Positions 24,865 to 33,218 of a stretch of DNA of 64,000 nucleotides are shown here, in pieces. The notes beneath the pieces are model-generated. The model did no database searches. It was given only the letters and a program-made list of their open reading frames with translations, and was not told the origin of the DNA. The stretch's first letter is position 1. Every line of letters starts with the position of its first letter. The stretch covers positions 7,924,001-7,988,000 of the forward strand of contig NZ_CP060828.1 in the NCBI RefSeq assembly GCF_014489635.1. The letters are read 5' to 3'. This DNA comes from Streptomyces roseirectus. Lineage in GTDB: Bacteria; Actinomycetota; Actinomycetes; Streptomycetales; Streptomycetaceae. A program made the translations under genes and the position numbers.

Positions 24865-25506
24865 TCAGAACCCCGGCCCCCCGACCCGATCCCCAGCCGC
24901 CGCCAGCCGTCCCCACAACAGATCCGCCAGACACCGCACCAACTCGGCCCGCTCACAAGGCCGTTCCCCCAGCCACCAGTCGCCGGCCGCATGCATCATC
25001 CCGACGATCCCATGCCCCCACACCCGGGCCACCTGCTGCCCACCCGGCCCCAGATCCAACCGCTCCTCGATGACCTGCGCCAACTCCTCACCCATCCGCT
25101 TGAGCAGCGGCGCGGAATGCCGGCCGACATCAAAACCCTGCTCCCCTCCGGAGGACTCCGCGGGGTGCATGAGGAACCGGTACACCTGGGGCCGCGCCTC
25201 GATCGCCGCGAGGTACGTGTCGAGGGTCGCCTCGACCCGCTCGCGCCGCTCCGCCGGGGCGTCCAGCGCGGCCCGCAGGGAGGCGAGCAGCGCGTCCGTG
25301 TGTCGCTTGGCGAGCGCCGCGTACAGCCCGCCCTTGTCCCCGAAGTGCCGGTACAGGATCGGCTTCGTGATCCCCGCCTCGGCCGCGATCGCGTTCATCG
25401 ACGCCTGTGGCCCGTCGCGCAGCACCACCCGGTCCGCGGCCTCCAGCAGCTCACGCCGGCGGCGGTCAGCAGACCTCTGCTGCTCGGTCCGCTGTGTGGT
25501 GTCCAT
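24865..25506 (-). CDS. TetR-family regulator beside an acyl-CoA dehydrogenase
   Basis: The 213-residue protein has an N-terminal TetR helix-turn-helix (ELLEAADRVVLRDG, ASMNAIAAEAGITKPILYRHFGDKGGLYAAL, about residues 18-62) and a helical effector domain (RVWGHGIVGMMHAAGDWWL). The ATG at 25506 follows GGGGAG. It is divergent from the acyl-CoA dehydrogenase at 25642, and an inverted repeat built from TTAC/GTAA half-sites lies between, so it probably represses that gene and itself. An acyl-CoA or related lipid is the likely ligand by analogy with KstR/FadR-type TetR proteins. Confidence 0.9.
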   Translation of the reverse strand: MDTTQRTEQQRSADRRRRELLEAADRVVLRDGPQASMNAIAAEAGITKPILYRHFGDKGGLYAALAKRHTDALLASLRAALDAPAERRERVEATLDTYLAAIEARPQVYRFLMHPAESSGGEQGFDVGRHSAPLLKRMGEELAQVIEERLDLGPGGQQVARVWGHGIVGMMHAAGDWWLGERPCERAELVRCLADLLWGRLAAAGDRVGGPGF

Positions 25507-25563
25507 TTCGCTCCCCTGTGGTGTTTCGGTCACGCCTGCGCAAACTAACACCCGCGCCCGGAG

Positions 25564-25610
25564 TTGACTTTTCCTACTGGCCGGTAACAGACTGGGGTTA
25601 CCGCTAGTAA
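25564..25610. promoter_or_regulatory. TetR / acyl-CoA dehydrogenase operator region
   Basis: TACTGGCCGGTAA at 25575-25587 and TTACCGCTAGTAA at 25598-25610 form an imperfect inverted repeat whose halves each resemble TTAC-type TetR operators. A TTGACT -35-like hexamer at 25564-25569 precedes it. The second half-site ends 31 bases before the dehydrogenase ATG, placing it where a repressor would block transcription. Confidence 0.65.
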
Positions 25611-25641
25611 CATGATTGTGCACCGCCGCGCTGGAGGAGTC

Positions 25642-26865
25642 ATGGCCGAGTTCACCATGGAGCTCAACGACGAACAGAAAGAGGTCCGCGACTGGCTCCA
25701 CGGTTTCGCCGCCGATGTCATTCGCCCCGCCGCCGCGGAGTGGGACGAGCGCGAGGAGACTCCCTGGCCGGTCATCCAGGAAGCCGCCAAGGTCGGCATC
25801 TACTCCCTGGACTTCTACGCCCAGCAGTACTTCGACGCCACCGGCCTCGGCATCCCGATGGCGATGGAGGAGCTGTTCTGGGGCGACGCCGGCATCGCCC
25901 TGTCCATCGTCGGCACCGGCCTCGCCGCCGTCGGCGTCCTCGCCAACGGCACCGAGGAGCAGATCGGCACCTGGATCCCGCAGATGTACGGCGACGCGAA
26001 CGACGTGAAGGTCGCCGCGTTCTGCTCCTCCGAGCCCGACGCCGGCTCCGACGTCGCCTCCATGCGCACGCGCGCGGTGTATGACGAGGCCAAGGACGAG
26101 TGGGTGCTGAACGGCACCAAGACCTGGGCGACCAACGGCGGCATCGCCAACGTCCACGTCGTCGTCGCGGTCGTCGACCCCGACCTCGGCTCCAAGGGGC
26201 ACGCCTCCTTCATCGTCCCGCCGGGCACCGAAGGGCTCACGCAGGGGCAGAAGTTCAAGAAGCACGGCATCCGCGCCTCCCACACCGCCGAGGTCGTCCT
26301 CGACAACGTGCGCGTCCCCGGCTCCTGCCTCCTCGGCGGCAAGGAGAGGCTGGACGAACGGCTCGCGCGCGCCCGCGAGAAGGCGAAGAGCGGCGACCGG
26401 GTGAAGAACGCGGCGATGGCGACGTTCGAGGCGAGTCGCCCCGCGGTGGGAGCCATGGCGGTCGGCACCGCCCGCGCCGCCTACGAGGTCGCCCTCGACT
26501 ACGCGAAGACGCGTGAGCAGTTCGGGCGTCCGATCATCGACAACCAGGGCGTGGCCTTCCAACTTGCCGAAATGCGCACGCAGATCGACGCCGCGCGCCT
26601 CCTCGTCTGGCGTGCCTCCTGGATGGCGATCAACGGCAGGCCGTTCACCGCCGCCGAGGGCTCCATGTCCAAGCTGTTCGCGAGCGAGACCGCCAAGAAG
26701 GTCACCGGGCAGGCGATCCAGATACTCGGTGGGAACGGGTACACCCGCGAGTACCCGGTGGAGCGGATGCACCGGGACGCGGCGATCTACACGATCTTCG
26801 AGGGGACCAGCGAGATCCAGAAGCTGGTGATTGCTCGGACTCTGTCCGGGGTGGCGATTCGCTGA
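25642..26865 (+). CDS. Acyl-CoA dehydrogenase
   Basis: The 407-residue flavoprotein oxidises acyl-CoA thioesters at the alpha-beta bond. The order is the N-terminal helical domain, the FAD-binding motif AFCSSEPDAGSDVASM and TWATNGGIA near residues 135-175, and the C-terminal four-helix domain with REQFGRPI, QILGGNGYTREYPVERM and the catalytic-Glu region IFEGTSEIQKLVIAR. ATG 25642 follows GGAGGAG. It is controlled with the divergent TetR gene. The chain-length specificity cannot be judged. Confidence 0.95.
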   Translation: MAEFTMELNDEQKEVRDWLHGFAADVIRPAAAEWDEREETPWPVIQEAAKVGIYSLDFYAQQYFDATGLGIPMAMEELFWGDAGIALSIVGTGLAAVGVLANGTEEQIGTWIPQMYGDANDVKVAAFCSSEPDAGSDVASMRTRAVYDEAKDEWVLNGTKTWATNGGIANVHVVVAVVDPDLGSKGHASFIVPPGTEGLTQGQKFKKHGIRASHTAEVVLDNVRVPGSCLLGGKERLDERLARAREKAKSGDRVKNAAMATFEASRPAVGAMAVGTARAAYEVALDYAKTREQFGRPIIDNQGVAFQLAEMRTQIDAARLLVWRASWMAINGRPFTAAEGSMSKLFASETAKKVTGQAIQILGGNGYTREYPVERMHRDAAIYTIFEGTSEIQKLVIARTLSGVAIR

Positions 26866-26916
26866 TGCCGGGTGCGGGGTGCGCTGTGGTTGCTCGCGCA
26901 GTTCCCCGCGCCCCTA
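26866..26916 (-). repeat. Dispersed intergenic element, copy 2 (inverted)
   Basis: This is the reverse complement of the element at 24811-24860, starting immediately after the acyl-CoA dehydrogenase stop codon and ending TTCCCCGCGCCCCTA. It lies between the convergent stops of the dehydrogenase and the cupin gene and probably also serves as a terminator. The pair brackets the TetR/dehydrogenase locus. Confidence 0.8.
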
Positions 26917-26927
26917 AAAACATCCAC

Positions 26928-27449
26928 TCACCGGTGCTTCAGAGGCGTGAGTTGCTCGATGTCGTAGCGCCTGCGCAGCTCCTCGATCGCCCCCTGGTCC
27001 GGCGGGCCGCCGCCCCCCAGGATCTCCAGCAGCTCCTCGAAGTAGCGCTCGTGATCCGGGGGCGGTGACGCCTGGAAGAACATCTTGGCCGGGGTGTCGG
27101 TGGGGTTCGCGAAGGCGTGGGGGCAGCCCGGCGGGACGACGATGACGGTGCCCGGTGTCGCGCGCACCACCCGGCTTCCCGAACGCGACTCCCAGCGCCG
27201 CCAGTTGTCCGGCGTGCGCACCCGCGGCTCGAAGGCGAGGACGTCCAGCTCGCCTTCGAGGACGTAGAACAGCTCCTCGCTGTGGGTGTGGACGTGCGCC
27301 CCGACGTCGAACCCCGGCGGCACCTCCACCTCGAACGTCGACGCGATCCGCGAGTGCTCCCCGGTCACCTTGAACGTCACCCGCTGGGCCGGCGTCTGGA
27401 CGACCCGCCCGTGCCCCGGCGGCACGAGCAGCCCCTCGGGGGCCGTCAC
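26928..27449 (-). CDS. Cupin-domain protein of the RppA/CYP158 operon
   Basis: The 173-residue single-domain cupin has the metal motifs HVHTHSEELFYVLEGELDV (motif 1) and PPGCPHAFANPT (motif 2). The GTG at 27449 overlaps the stop of the P450 gene. The same rppA - CYP158 - cupin order is known from S. coelicolor, where the pathway makes flaviolin and coupled pigments. The cupin is probably a quinone-forming monooxygenase or an auxiliary enzyme on tetrahydroxynaphthalene. The C-terminal 50 residues (EELLEILGGGG ... RYDIEQLTPL) form an added helical segment. Confidence 0.85.
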   Translation of the reverse strand: MTAPEGLLVPPGHGRVVQTPAQRVTFKVTGEHSRIASTFEVEVPPGFDVGAHVHTHSEELFYVLEGELDVLAFEPRVRTPDNWRRWESRSGSRVVRATPGTVIVVPPGCPHAFANPTDTPAKMFFQASPPPDHERYFEELLEILGGGGPPDQGAIEELRRRYDIEQLTPLKHR

Positions 27450-28651
27450 CAGGTCACCGGCAGCGACTCGGGACCACGGATCAACGCGCCCTTCTTGAAG
27501 GGCACTTGGTCGGCCGGCACCGCGAGCCGAAGCCCCGGCAGCCGGTCCAGGACCGCGTCGAGCAGCAGCTCCTCCTCCATCCGGGCCAGCATGTTGCCGG
27601 GGCAGAAGTGCGGCCCGAACCCGAACGCGACGTGCGGATTCGGCGTGCGCGAGAAGTCGACGGTGTCCGGGTCGGGGAAGACCGCCGGGTCCCGGTTCGC
27701 CGCGAGGTACGACACGTACACCGCGTCGCCCGCCCGGATCCGCACGCCCCTGATCTCGACGTCCTCGGTCGCGATCCGGGACAGGCCGACGGCGTTGCGG
27801 TGGGGGATCCAGCGCAGCAGCTCGTCGATCGCCCGGGGCCGCAGCGCCGGCTCCGCGCGCAGCCGTGCCGTCAGGTCGGGCCGCGTCAGCAGGAGGTGGA
27901 ACAGCTGGCCGCTGTTGTTGGTGACCGCCTCGCCGCCGATCTGGAGCAGCACCGCGAGCCCCACGGCCTCCTCCAAGGTCACCTCGCCGCGGCCCACGGC
28001 CGTCCCCAGCAGTGAGGCGACGTCCTCGCCGGCGGAGTCCTCGCGCAGCCCGATCAGGTCGGCGAAGTACGCGCCCATCGCGGCCTTGGCCTTCTCGCTG
28101 ACCTCCCGGCCGTGCGCCGAGGACAGGATGAGCTGCGTCCAGGTGTGCATGACGTGGTGGTCGGCGGCGGGCACCCCCATCAGCTCGCAGATGACGGCGA
28201 TGGGGAACGGTACGAGGACGGCCGCCGAGAGGTCGGCGGGCGGCCCCGCCGCGAGCAGGGCGTCCACCAGCTCGTCCAGCATCACCCGCGAGCGGTCCCG
28301 GACGCGCTCGACGCCCCGCGCGGTGAACGCGGCGGCCACCGAGCGCCGGATGCGCGTGTGGTCCGGCGGGTCGAGGAAGCCGACCGCGCCGCGTTCGGGG
28401 ATGAAGTGCGGGGCGAGCCGTGTCACCGGCCGGTCCATGACGGCCGCGCGGCTGAACCGCGGATCGCTGACGGCCATGCGGACGTCGTCCATGCGCGTCA
28501 CCAGCCACGCCCAGCCCTCGCCGTTGGGGAGCTGGATCCGGGTGACCGGGCCCTCGGCCATCAACTCCCGTAGCACGGGGTCGAATTCGGTGCCCTGGAG
28601 GTCGAGGGCGGGCCACTGCCGTACGGCCTGGGTGATCGTCTCCTCGGTCAC
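27446..28651 (-). CDS. Cytochrome P450 of the CYP158 type (flaviolin coupling)
   Basis: The 401-residue soluble bacterial P450 has ELLRWIPH (ExxR) and the haem loop FGFGPHFCPGN with the proximal Cys. In helix I the usual AGxD/ET-T motif reads IGGEAVTN, with Ala at the conserved Thr. That replacement is established for CYP158A2, which couples flaviolin into dimers and trimers. The GTG at 28651 overlaps the rppA stop by four bases, and the cupin follows with a similar overlap, so the three are one translational unit. The likely product is a protective polymeric pigment. Confidence 0.9.
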   Translation of the reverse strand: MTEETITQAVRQWPALDLQGTEFDPVLRELMAEGPVTRIQLPNGEGWAWLVTRMDDVRMAVSDPRFSRAAVMDRPVTRLAPHFIPERGAVGFLDPPDHTRIRRSVAAAFTARGVERVRDRSRVMLDELVDALLAAGPPADLSAAVLVPFPIAVICELMGVPAADHHVMHTWTQLILSSAHGREVSEKAKAAMGAYFADLIGLREDSAGEDVASLLGTAVGRGEVTLEEAVGLAVLLQIGGEAVTNNSGQLFHLLLTRPDLTARLRAEPALRPRAIDELLRWIPHRNAVGLSRIATEDVEIRGVRIRAGDAVYVSYLAANRDPAVFPDPDTVDFSRTPNPHVAFGFGPHFCPGNMLARMEEELLLDAVLDRLPGLRLAVPADQVPFKKGALIRGPESLPVTW

Positions 28652-29697
28652 GCGCGGCTCCAACGTCCGAGCGCCATCTCGGCGGTGATCCCGGGCCCGA
28701 ACCCGGCGAGCAGACCGCGCGCCCGGTCGGGGGCGCCGCCCTCGTCGAACAGCCGGCGCAGCGCGTCCAGGACGACGGCGCTCGCGATGTTGCCGTACTC
28801 GGTGAGCGTGGCCCGGCTGAAGCGGAAGGCGTGCGGGTCGACCTGGAGGAACTTGCTCAGGTCGTCGAGGATGCGCGGACCGCCCGCGTGGACGATGTAG
28901 AAGTCCAGGTCGGCCGCGTCCCAGCCGTGCGTGCCCGCCAGCTCCTGGAGGGCCGGCGCGAGGGGTTCCATCGTCGCCGGGACCCGCTTGTCCAGCAGGA
29001 AGTGGAAGCCCGTCGCCCGCACGTCGTACATGATCCACTCCTCGGTCTTGGGGATCAGGTACGAGCCGTTGCGCTCCAGCGCGATGCCCTCGCCGCCCCG
29101 GCCGCGCACCACGGCCGCCGCGATGCCGTCGCCGAACAGGCCGTTGGAGAGCAGGGAGCCGATCGCGAGGTCGGTCGGCTGGTAGCACAGCGAGCAGAAC
29201 TCGCAGGCCACGATCAACGCGTTGGCCTGCGGGTACGCCGTGCAGAAGTCGTGCGCCCGGTTGATCGCCGCGCCGCCCGCCGCGCAGCCGAGCTGGGCTA
29301 TGGGTATCTGGCGCGTGGTGGCCTCGAAGTCCATCTCGTTGATCAGCCACGCGGTCAGCGACGGCATCATGAACCCCGTGCACGACACGTACAGGATGAC
29401 GTCGATGTCGGAGGTCAGCAGCTCCGCGTCGTCCAGGGCCCGTTGCACCACCGCGGGCACCCGCGCCTTCGCCTCGGCGACGTAGACCCGGTTGCGCTCC
29501 TCGAACCCCGGGTGTTTCAGGGTCTCCTCGATCGGCTGCACGATGTGCCGTGTCCTGACCCCGGTGTTCTCGATCAGCCGCAGGGCCAGGGGGAGTTGGG
29601 GGTGGTCCGGGTGTCGCTCGCGCGCCAGGTCCAGCGTCTGCTCCATCGTGATCACATGCTCCGGCACCGACACCGAGGGTCTGCACAAAGTAGCCAT
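28648..29697 (-). CDS. rppA: Type III polyketide synthase, 1,3,6,8-tetrahydroxynaphthalene synthase
   Basis: The 349-residue chalcone-synthase-like enzyme condenses five malonyl-CoA to tetrahydroxynaphthalene. The catalytic Cys138 lies in IAQLGCAAGGAAINR, the His in FYIVHAGGPRI and the Asn in EYGNIAS, with the G-F/PG loop GFGPGITAEM at the end. The RppA-specific N-terminus PSVSVPEHVITMEQTLDLAR is clear. The protein ends soon after the PG loop, lacking the ~25-residue extension seen in the S. griseus enzyme. It is the first gene of the operon with the P450 and cupin. Confidence 0.94.
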   Translation of the reverse strand: MATLCRPSVSVPEHVITMEQTLDLARERHPDHPQLPLALRLIENTGVRTRHIVQPIEETLKHPGFEERNRVYVAEAKARVPAVVQRALDDAELLTSDIDVILYVSCTGFMMPSLTAWLINEMDFEATTRQIPIAQLGCAAGGAAINRAHDFCTAYPQANALIVACEFCSLCYQPTDLAIGSLLSNGLFGDGIAAAVVRGRGGEGIALERNGSYLIPKTEEWIMYDVRATGFHFLLDKRVPATMEPLAPALQELAGTHGWDAADLDFYIVHAGGPRILDDLSKFLQVDPHAFRFSRATLTEYGNIASAVVLDALRRLFDEGGAPDRARGLLAGFGPGITAEMALGRWSRA

Positions 29698-29934
29698 GAA
29701 CCGAGCCTGCTTTCGCCGTCCGACGGCCCCGGGGAGCCGCCCGGAGAGGGTGGTGCCCCCACGATCACCCGGCCCCCTGGCGATCTCGCGCGGGATTACT
29801 CCATTGCAGCGACACGACGGCCCCCGCCCGCGCCTCGCCCTCCGGCCCGTCCCCGGCGGCGCGGTGCCACCGCCGGGGTGAACCACCCTCGCGCGTACGG
29901 ACGTTGCTTCCCTGCCCGCCCAACGCCCCCGTGT

Positions 29935-30996
29935 TCAGCCGCCGATGCCCGTCCGGGCCCCGAACTTCCCGCCCCGGGTGGCCAGTTCCTTGATGACGAC
30001 GGCCGTGCGGCCGGTGAACCGGGTCGGCCGCAGGGTGTCGTCACGCTCCGTGAGCTGCCCCACCGCGTCGTGCCGTCCGAGGGTCACCGCGCGGGCGAGG
30101 TAGCGCACGGAGAACGCCTCCGGGTCACGCCCCGCGAGGATCCTGGCCAGCGTGTCCGCCGCGTGCGCGCCCTGCGGGCCCGCGAGCGCGCACGCGAACC
30201 GGGCGCCGGGCACCGCCGCGCAGTCGCCCACCACGAACAGGCGCTCGTCGTCCACGCTGCGCAGACAGGCGTCGACCAGCGCGCGCCCGTCCGCGTCGAC
30301 CGACAGCCCGCTGCGCGCCGCCAGGGCGGGCACGCCCGACACGATCGCCCACAGCGCGAGGTCGGATGCGAGCGAGGCGCCGGAGGCCAGTCGCACGGTG
30401 CCGTCGTCGGCGACGGCCTCGACACCGTCGTCCACGATCTCGACGCCCAGCCGCTCAAGGCCCTTGCGCGCGGTCTCGCGGGCGCGGCCCGTGAAGACGT
30501 CGGCGACGTGCGGGCCCACGATGCGCACGCGCAGGGCGGGGTGGGACTCGGCGATCTCGGCGGCCGTCTCGATGCCGGTCGCGCCGCCGCCGACGACGGT
30601 CACCCGGCCCCCGGGCGGCAGCGTGGCCAGCGCCGCGCGCGCCCGCTCGGCGCCCTCCCAGACGCCGACCGGGATCGTCCCCGGCAGCGGGCGGACCGTG
30701 CTGCCGACGGCCAGGAACGCGTAGTCGTACGTGAGGACCGTCCCGTCGGCCAGCAGCGCGCTGCCGTCCCCGATCTTCTCGACCGTCCCGACCCGTACCC
30801 TCACCCCGTCCCGCGCCATCGACTCCAGCGGCGCCGCCGCCTCGGCCGTCCCCGCGATCCGCTGATGCAGCCGGACCCGCTCCACGAAGTGCGGACGGGG
30901 ATTGACGACCGTGACCCGCGCGCCCTTCACCTTCTTCGCGACCCGGTTCGCCGCCAGCATCCCCGCGTACCCGGCACCCACCACCACGACCTGCAT
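29935..30996 (-). CDS. FAD-dependent pyridine nucleotide-disulfide type oxidoreductase (NDH-2-like)
   Basis: The 353-residue protein has two Rossmann motifs: VVVVGAGYAGMLAANRVAKK for FAD at the start and VTVVGGGATGIETAAEIAE for NAD(P)H near residue 150. The C-terminal FAD motif LFVVGDCAAVPG is also present. There are no redox-active cysteines and no clear C-terminal membrane anchor, so it may be a peripheral type II NADH dehydrogenase or a related quinone reductase. ATG 30996 follows GGGAGG. It lies upstream of the rppA operon on the same strand but 237 bases away, so it is probably separate. Confidence 0.88.
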   Translation of the reverse strand: MQVVVVGAGYAGMLAANRVAKKVKGARVTVVNPRPHFVERVRLHQRIAGTAEAAAPLESMARDGVRVRVGTVEKIGDGSALLADGTVLTYDYAFLAVGSTVRPLPGTIPVGVWEGAERARAALATLPPGGRVTVVGGGATGIETAAEIAESHPALRVRIVGPHVADVFTGRARETARKGLERLGVEIVDDGVEAVADDGTVRLASGASLASDLALWAIVSGVPALAARSGLSVDADGRALVDACLRSVDDERLFVVGDCAAVPGARFACALAGPQGAHAADTLARILAGRDPEAFSVRYLARAVTLGRHDAVGQLTERDDTLRPTRFTGRTAVVIKELATRGGKFGARTGIGG

Positions 30997-31098
30997 CCCG
31001 GCCTCCCGCCGTTCGTGACTGTCGACCACGAGACGACGGCCGGGCGCGCGCTGTGACAGGGGAGGGGTGTGTCGCCGGTCACAGGGGGAGGGGATGCG

Positions 31099-31335
31099 TT
31101 ATGACGAGCGGCCGCTGCTGTGGGCGATGCAGGCGACGTCGATCCGGTCGGCCAGCTTCGCCAGCTCGATCGTCAGCTCGGCGACCGTCTCCTCGTCCCA
31201 CCCGGAGTCCCCGGCCTCGACGAGGTGCAGCCACCGCCCGCCGAGCGTGCGCAGCAACTTGCTGACGTCGGCCGCGGCCACCTGGAGGTCGCCACGGTCG
31301 TCGACGATCAGAGGCAGAGTCACTTCCCGGTTCAC
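31099..31335 (-). CDS. Small conserved hypothetical protein
   Basis: The 78-residue acidic protein (TLPLIVDDRGDLQVAAADVSKLLRTLGG then WLHLVEAGDSGWDEETVAELTIELAKLADRIDV) looks like a compact alpha/beta domain. I believe it is one of the small DUF families restricted to Streptomyces, but cannot name it with certainty. The GTG at 31335 gives VNREVTLP; an upstream start is less likely. It follows the aldehyde dehydrogenase gene by 24 bases in the same direction and may be its last operon partner. Confidence 0.65.
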   Translation of the reverse strand: MNREVTLPLIVDDRGDLQVAAADVSKLLRTLGGRWLHLVEAGDSGWDEETVAELTIELAKLADRIDVACIAHSSGRSS

Positions 31336-31359
31336 GCAGCGATCGTAACCGCGCAACCG

Positions 31360-32745
31360 TCACACACCGTGCCAAACGGTCGTGATGTTGCAGAACTCCC
31401 GGATCCCGTGCCCGGACAGCTCACGCCCGTACCCGGAACGTTTCACCCCGCCGAACGGGAACGCCGGATGCGAGGCCGTCATCCCGTTGAAGTAGACGCC
31501 CCCGGCCTCCAGCTCCGCCGTGAACCGCCCGGTCTCCTCCTCGTCCCGCGTCCACACGTTCGAACTCAGCCCGAACGGCGAGTCGTTGGCGACGGCGATC
31601 GCCTCGTCCACATCGGCCACCCGGTACACGACGGCCACCGGGCCGAACGCCTCCTCCCGGTGGATGCGCAGCTCGCGGCCGACGTCGGCGAGCACGGTCG
31701 GCGGATAGAACCAGCCGTCCCCCTCCGGCCGCGCGCCCCCGCACAGCACCCGCGCCCCGCCGCGCACGGCGTCCTCGACCAGCTCCTCCAGCTCGGCCCG
31801 CCCCCGCTCGCTCGCCAGCGGCCCGACCTGCGTGTCCTCGTCCAGCGGATCCCCCACCTTCAGTGCCCGCATCCCCTCGACGAACCGCCCGACGAAATCG
31901 TCGTACACCCGCTCGTGGACGACGAACCGCTTGGCGGCGATGCACGACTGCCCGTTGTTCTGCACGCGCGCGGTCACCGCGACCTCGGCCGCGCGCACGA
32001 CGTCGGCGGACGGCATCACGATGTACGGGTCGCTGCCGCCCAGTTCGAGGACCGTCTTCTTGACCATGTCCCCGGCGGTGGCGGCGACGGCCCGCCCGGC
32101 GGGCTCGCTCCCGGTGAGGGTCGCCGCCTTGACGCGCTCGTCGCGCAGGATCCCGTCGACGGCGCCGGAACCGATCAGCAGCGTCTGGAAACAGCCCTCC
32201 GGGAACCCGGCCCGACGCAGCAGGTCCTCCAGGTAGAGGGCGGTCTGCGGCACGTTCGACGCGTGTTTCAGCAGGCCCACGTTGCCCGCCATCAGCGCGG
32301 GCGCCGCGAACCGGATCACCTGCCACAGCGGGAAGTTCCACGGCATCACCGCGAGCACCGGGCCCAGCGGCCGGAAGCGCACCAGCACCCGTTCCGCCCC
32401 CGAGTCCCGCGCGTCGGCCGTCGCCGGCACCTCGTCGGCCAGCAGCGCCGCCGCGTTCGCCGCGTACCAGCGCATCGCCCGCGCGCACTTCGCCGCCTCC
32501 GCCCGCGCCTGCGTGACCGGTTTGCCCATCTCGGTCGTCATGACCCGCGCGATGTCGTCGCGGTCCGCGTCGAGCAGGTCGGCGGCCTGGTTCAGCAGCC
32601 GCGCCCGCTCCTCGAACGACGTCGCCCGGTACGCCCGGAAGGCGCCCTCCGCGAGCCGCAGCCGCCGCTCCACCTCCTCGCCGTCCAGGGCCGTGTACGT
32701 CTTCAGGGTCTCGCCGGTCGCCGGATTCACCGTCGCGATGGTCAT
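31360..32745 (-). CDS. Aldehyde dehydrogenase (succinate-semialdehyde type)
   Basis: The 461-residue NAD(P)-dependent aldehyde dehydrogenase has MPWNFPLWQVIR (cofactor binding), TGSEPAGRAVAA, the catalytic Glu in LELGGSDPYIV, the nucleophilic Cys in NNGQSCIAAKR, and EEAFGPVA. The short form with NPATGE at the start is typical of succinate-semialdehyde dehydrogenases. The ATG at 32745 follows AGGAGG; a TTG two codons upstream overlaps the same site. It overlaps the upstream NUDIX gene (stop at 32748) within its ribosome binding site. Confidence 0.93.
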   Translation of the reverse strand: MTIATVNPATGETLKTYTALDGEEVERRLRLAEGAFRAYRATSFEERARLLNQAADLLDADRDDIARVMTTEMGKPVTQARAEAAKCARAMRWYAANAAALLADEVPATADARDSGAERVLVRFRPLGPVLAVMPWNFPLWQVIRFAAPALMAGNVGLLKHASNVPQTALYLEDLLRRAGFPEGCFQTLLIGSGAVDGILRDERVKAATLTGSEPAGRAVAATAGDMVKKTVLELGGSDPYIVMPSADVVRAAEVAVTARVQNNGQSCIAAKRFVVHERVYDDFVGRFVEGMRALKVGDPLDEDTQVGPLASERGRAELEELVEDAVRGGARVLCGGARPEGDGWFYPPTVLADVGRELRIHREEAFGPVAVVYRVADVDEAIAVANDSPFGLSSNVWTRDEEETGRFTAELEAGGVYFNGMTASHPAFPFGGVKRSGYGRELSGHGIREFCNITTVWHGV

Positions 32746-32747
32746 CG

Positions 32748-33218
32748 TCAACCTCCTTCTGAGGGCGAGTGCTCAGCCAGCCGGTCGAGAAACGCGGCCT
32801 GGGCCGCGACGACGAGACCGCGCGCCTCGTCGAGCCCGAACCAGGCGACCCGGTCCAGCTCCGGGAACTCCTGGACCCGCCCCGAGCGGGGCGGCCACTC
32901 CATGCGGAACGTCCCCGGCACGACCGCCGCCGGATCGAGGTCCGCCTCGACCGCCCACACGGTGACGACCTTGCCGCCGGCCTGCCTGACCTCCCCGAGC
33001 GCGACCGCCTCCCCCTCCGGCGGATCCAGCCCCAGCTCCTCCCGGAACTCCCGCCGCGCCGCCTCCCACGCCGGCTCGTCCGGCCCGTACTCGCCCTTCG
33101 GCACCGTCCACGCGCCCGCCTGCCGGCGCGCGAACAGCGGCCCGCCCATGTGCCCGAGCAGCACCTCGGTGCGCCCCTGGCGGCGCCGGAACAGCAGCAG
33201 TCCCGCGCTCCTTCTCAC
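32748..33218 (-). CDS. NUDIX hydrolase
   Basis: The 156-residue protein contains a full Nudix box, GEYGPDEPAWEAARREFREELGLD, preceded by GAWTVPKGEY. The KGEYGPDE variant and short length resemble the small NUDIX proteins often next to DNA-repair ligases. The GTG at 33218 overlaps the stop of the DNA ligase gene by four bases (GTGA), so the two are coupled. It may clean up damaged nucleotides or remove 5'-adenylates, the latter an inference from the neighbour. Confidence 0.9.
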   Translation of the reverse strand: MRRSAGLLLFRRRQGRTEVLLGHMGGPLFARRQAGAWTVPKGEYGPDEPAWEAARREFREELGLDPPEGEAVALGEVRQAGGKVVTVWAVEADLDPAAVVPGTFRMEWPPRSGRVQEFPELDRVAWFGLDEARGLVVAAQAAFLDRLAEHSPSEGG

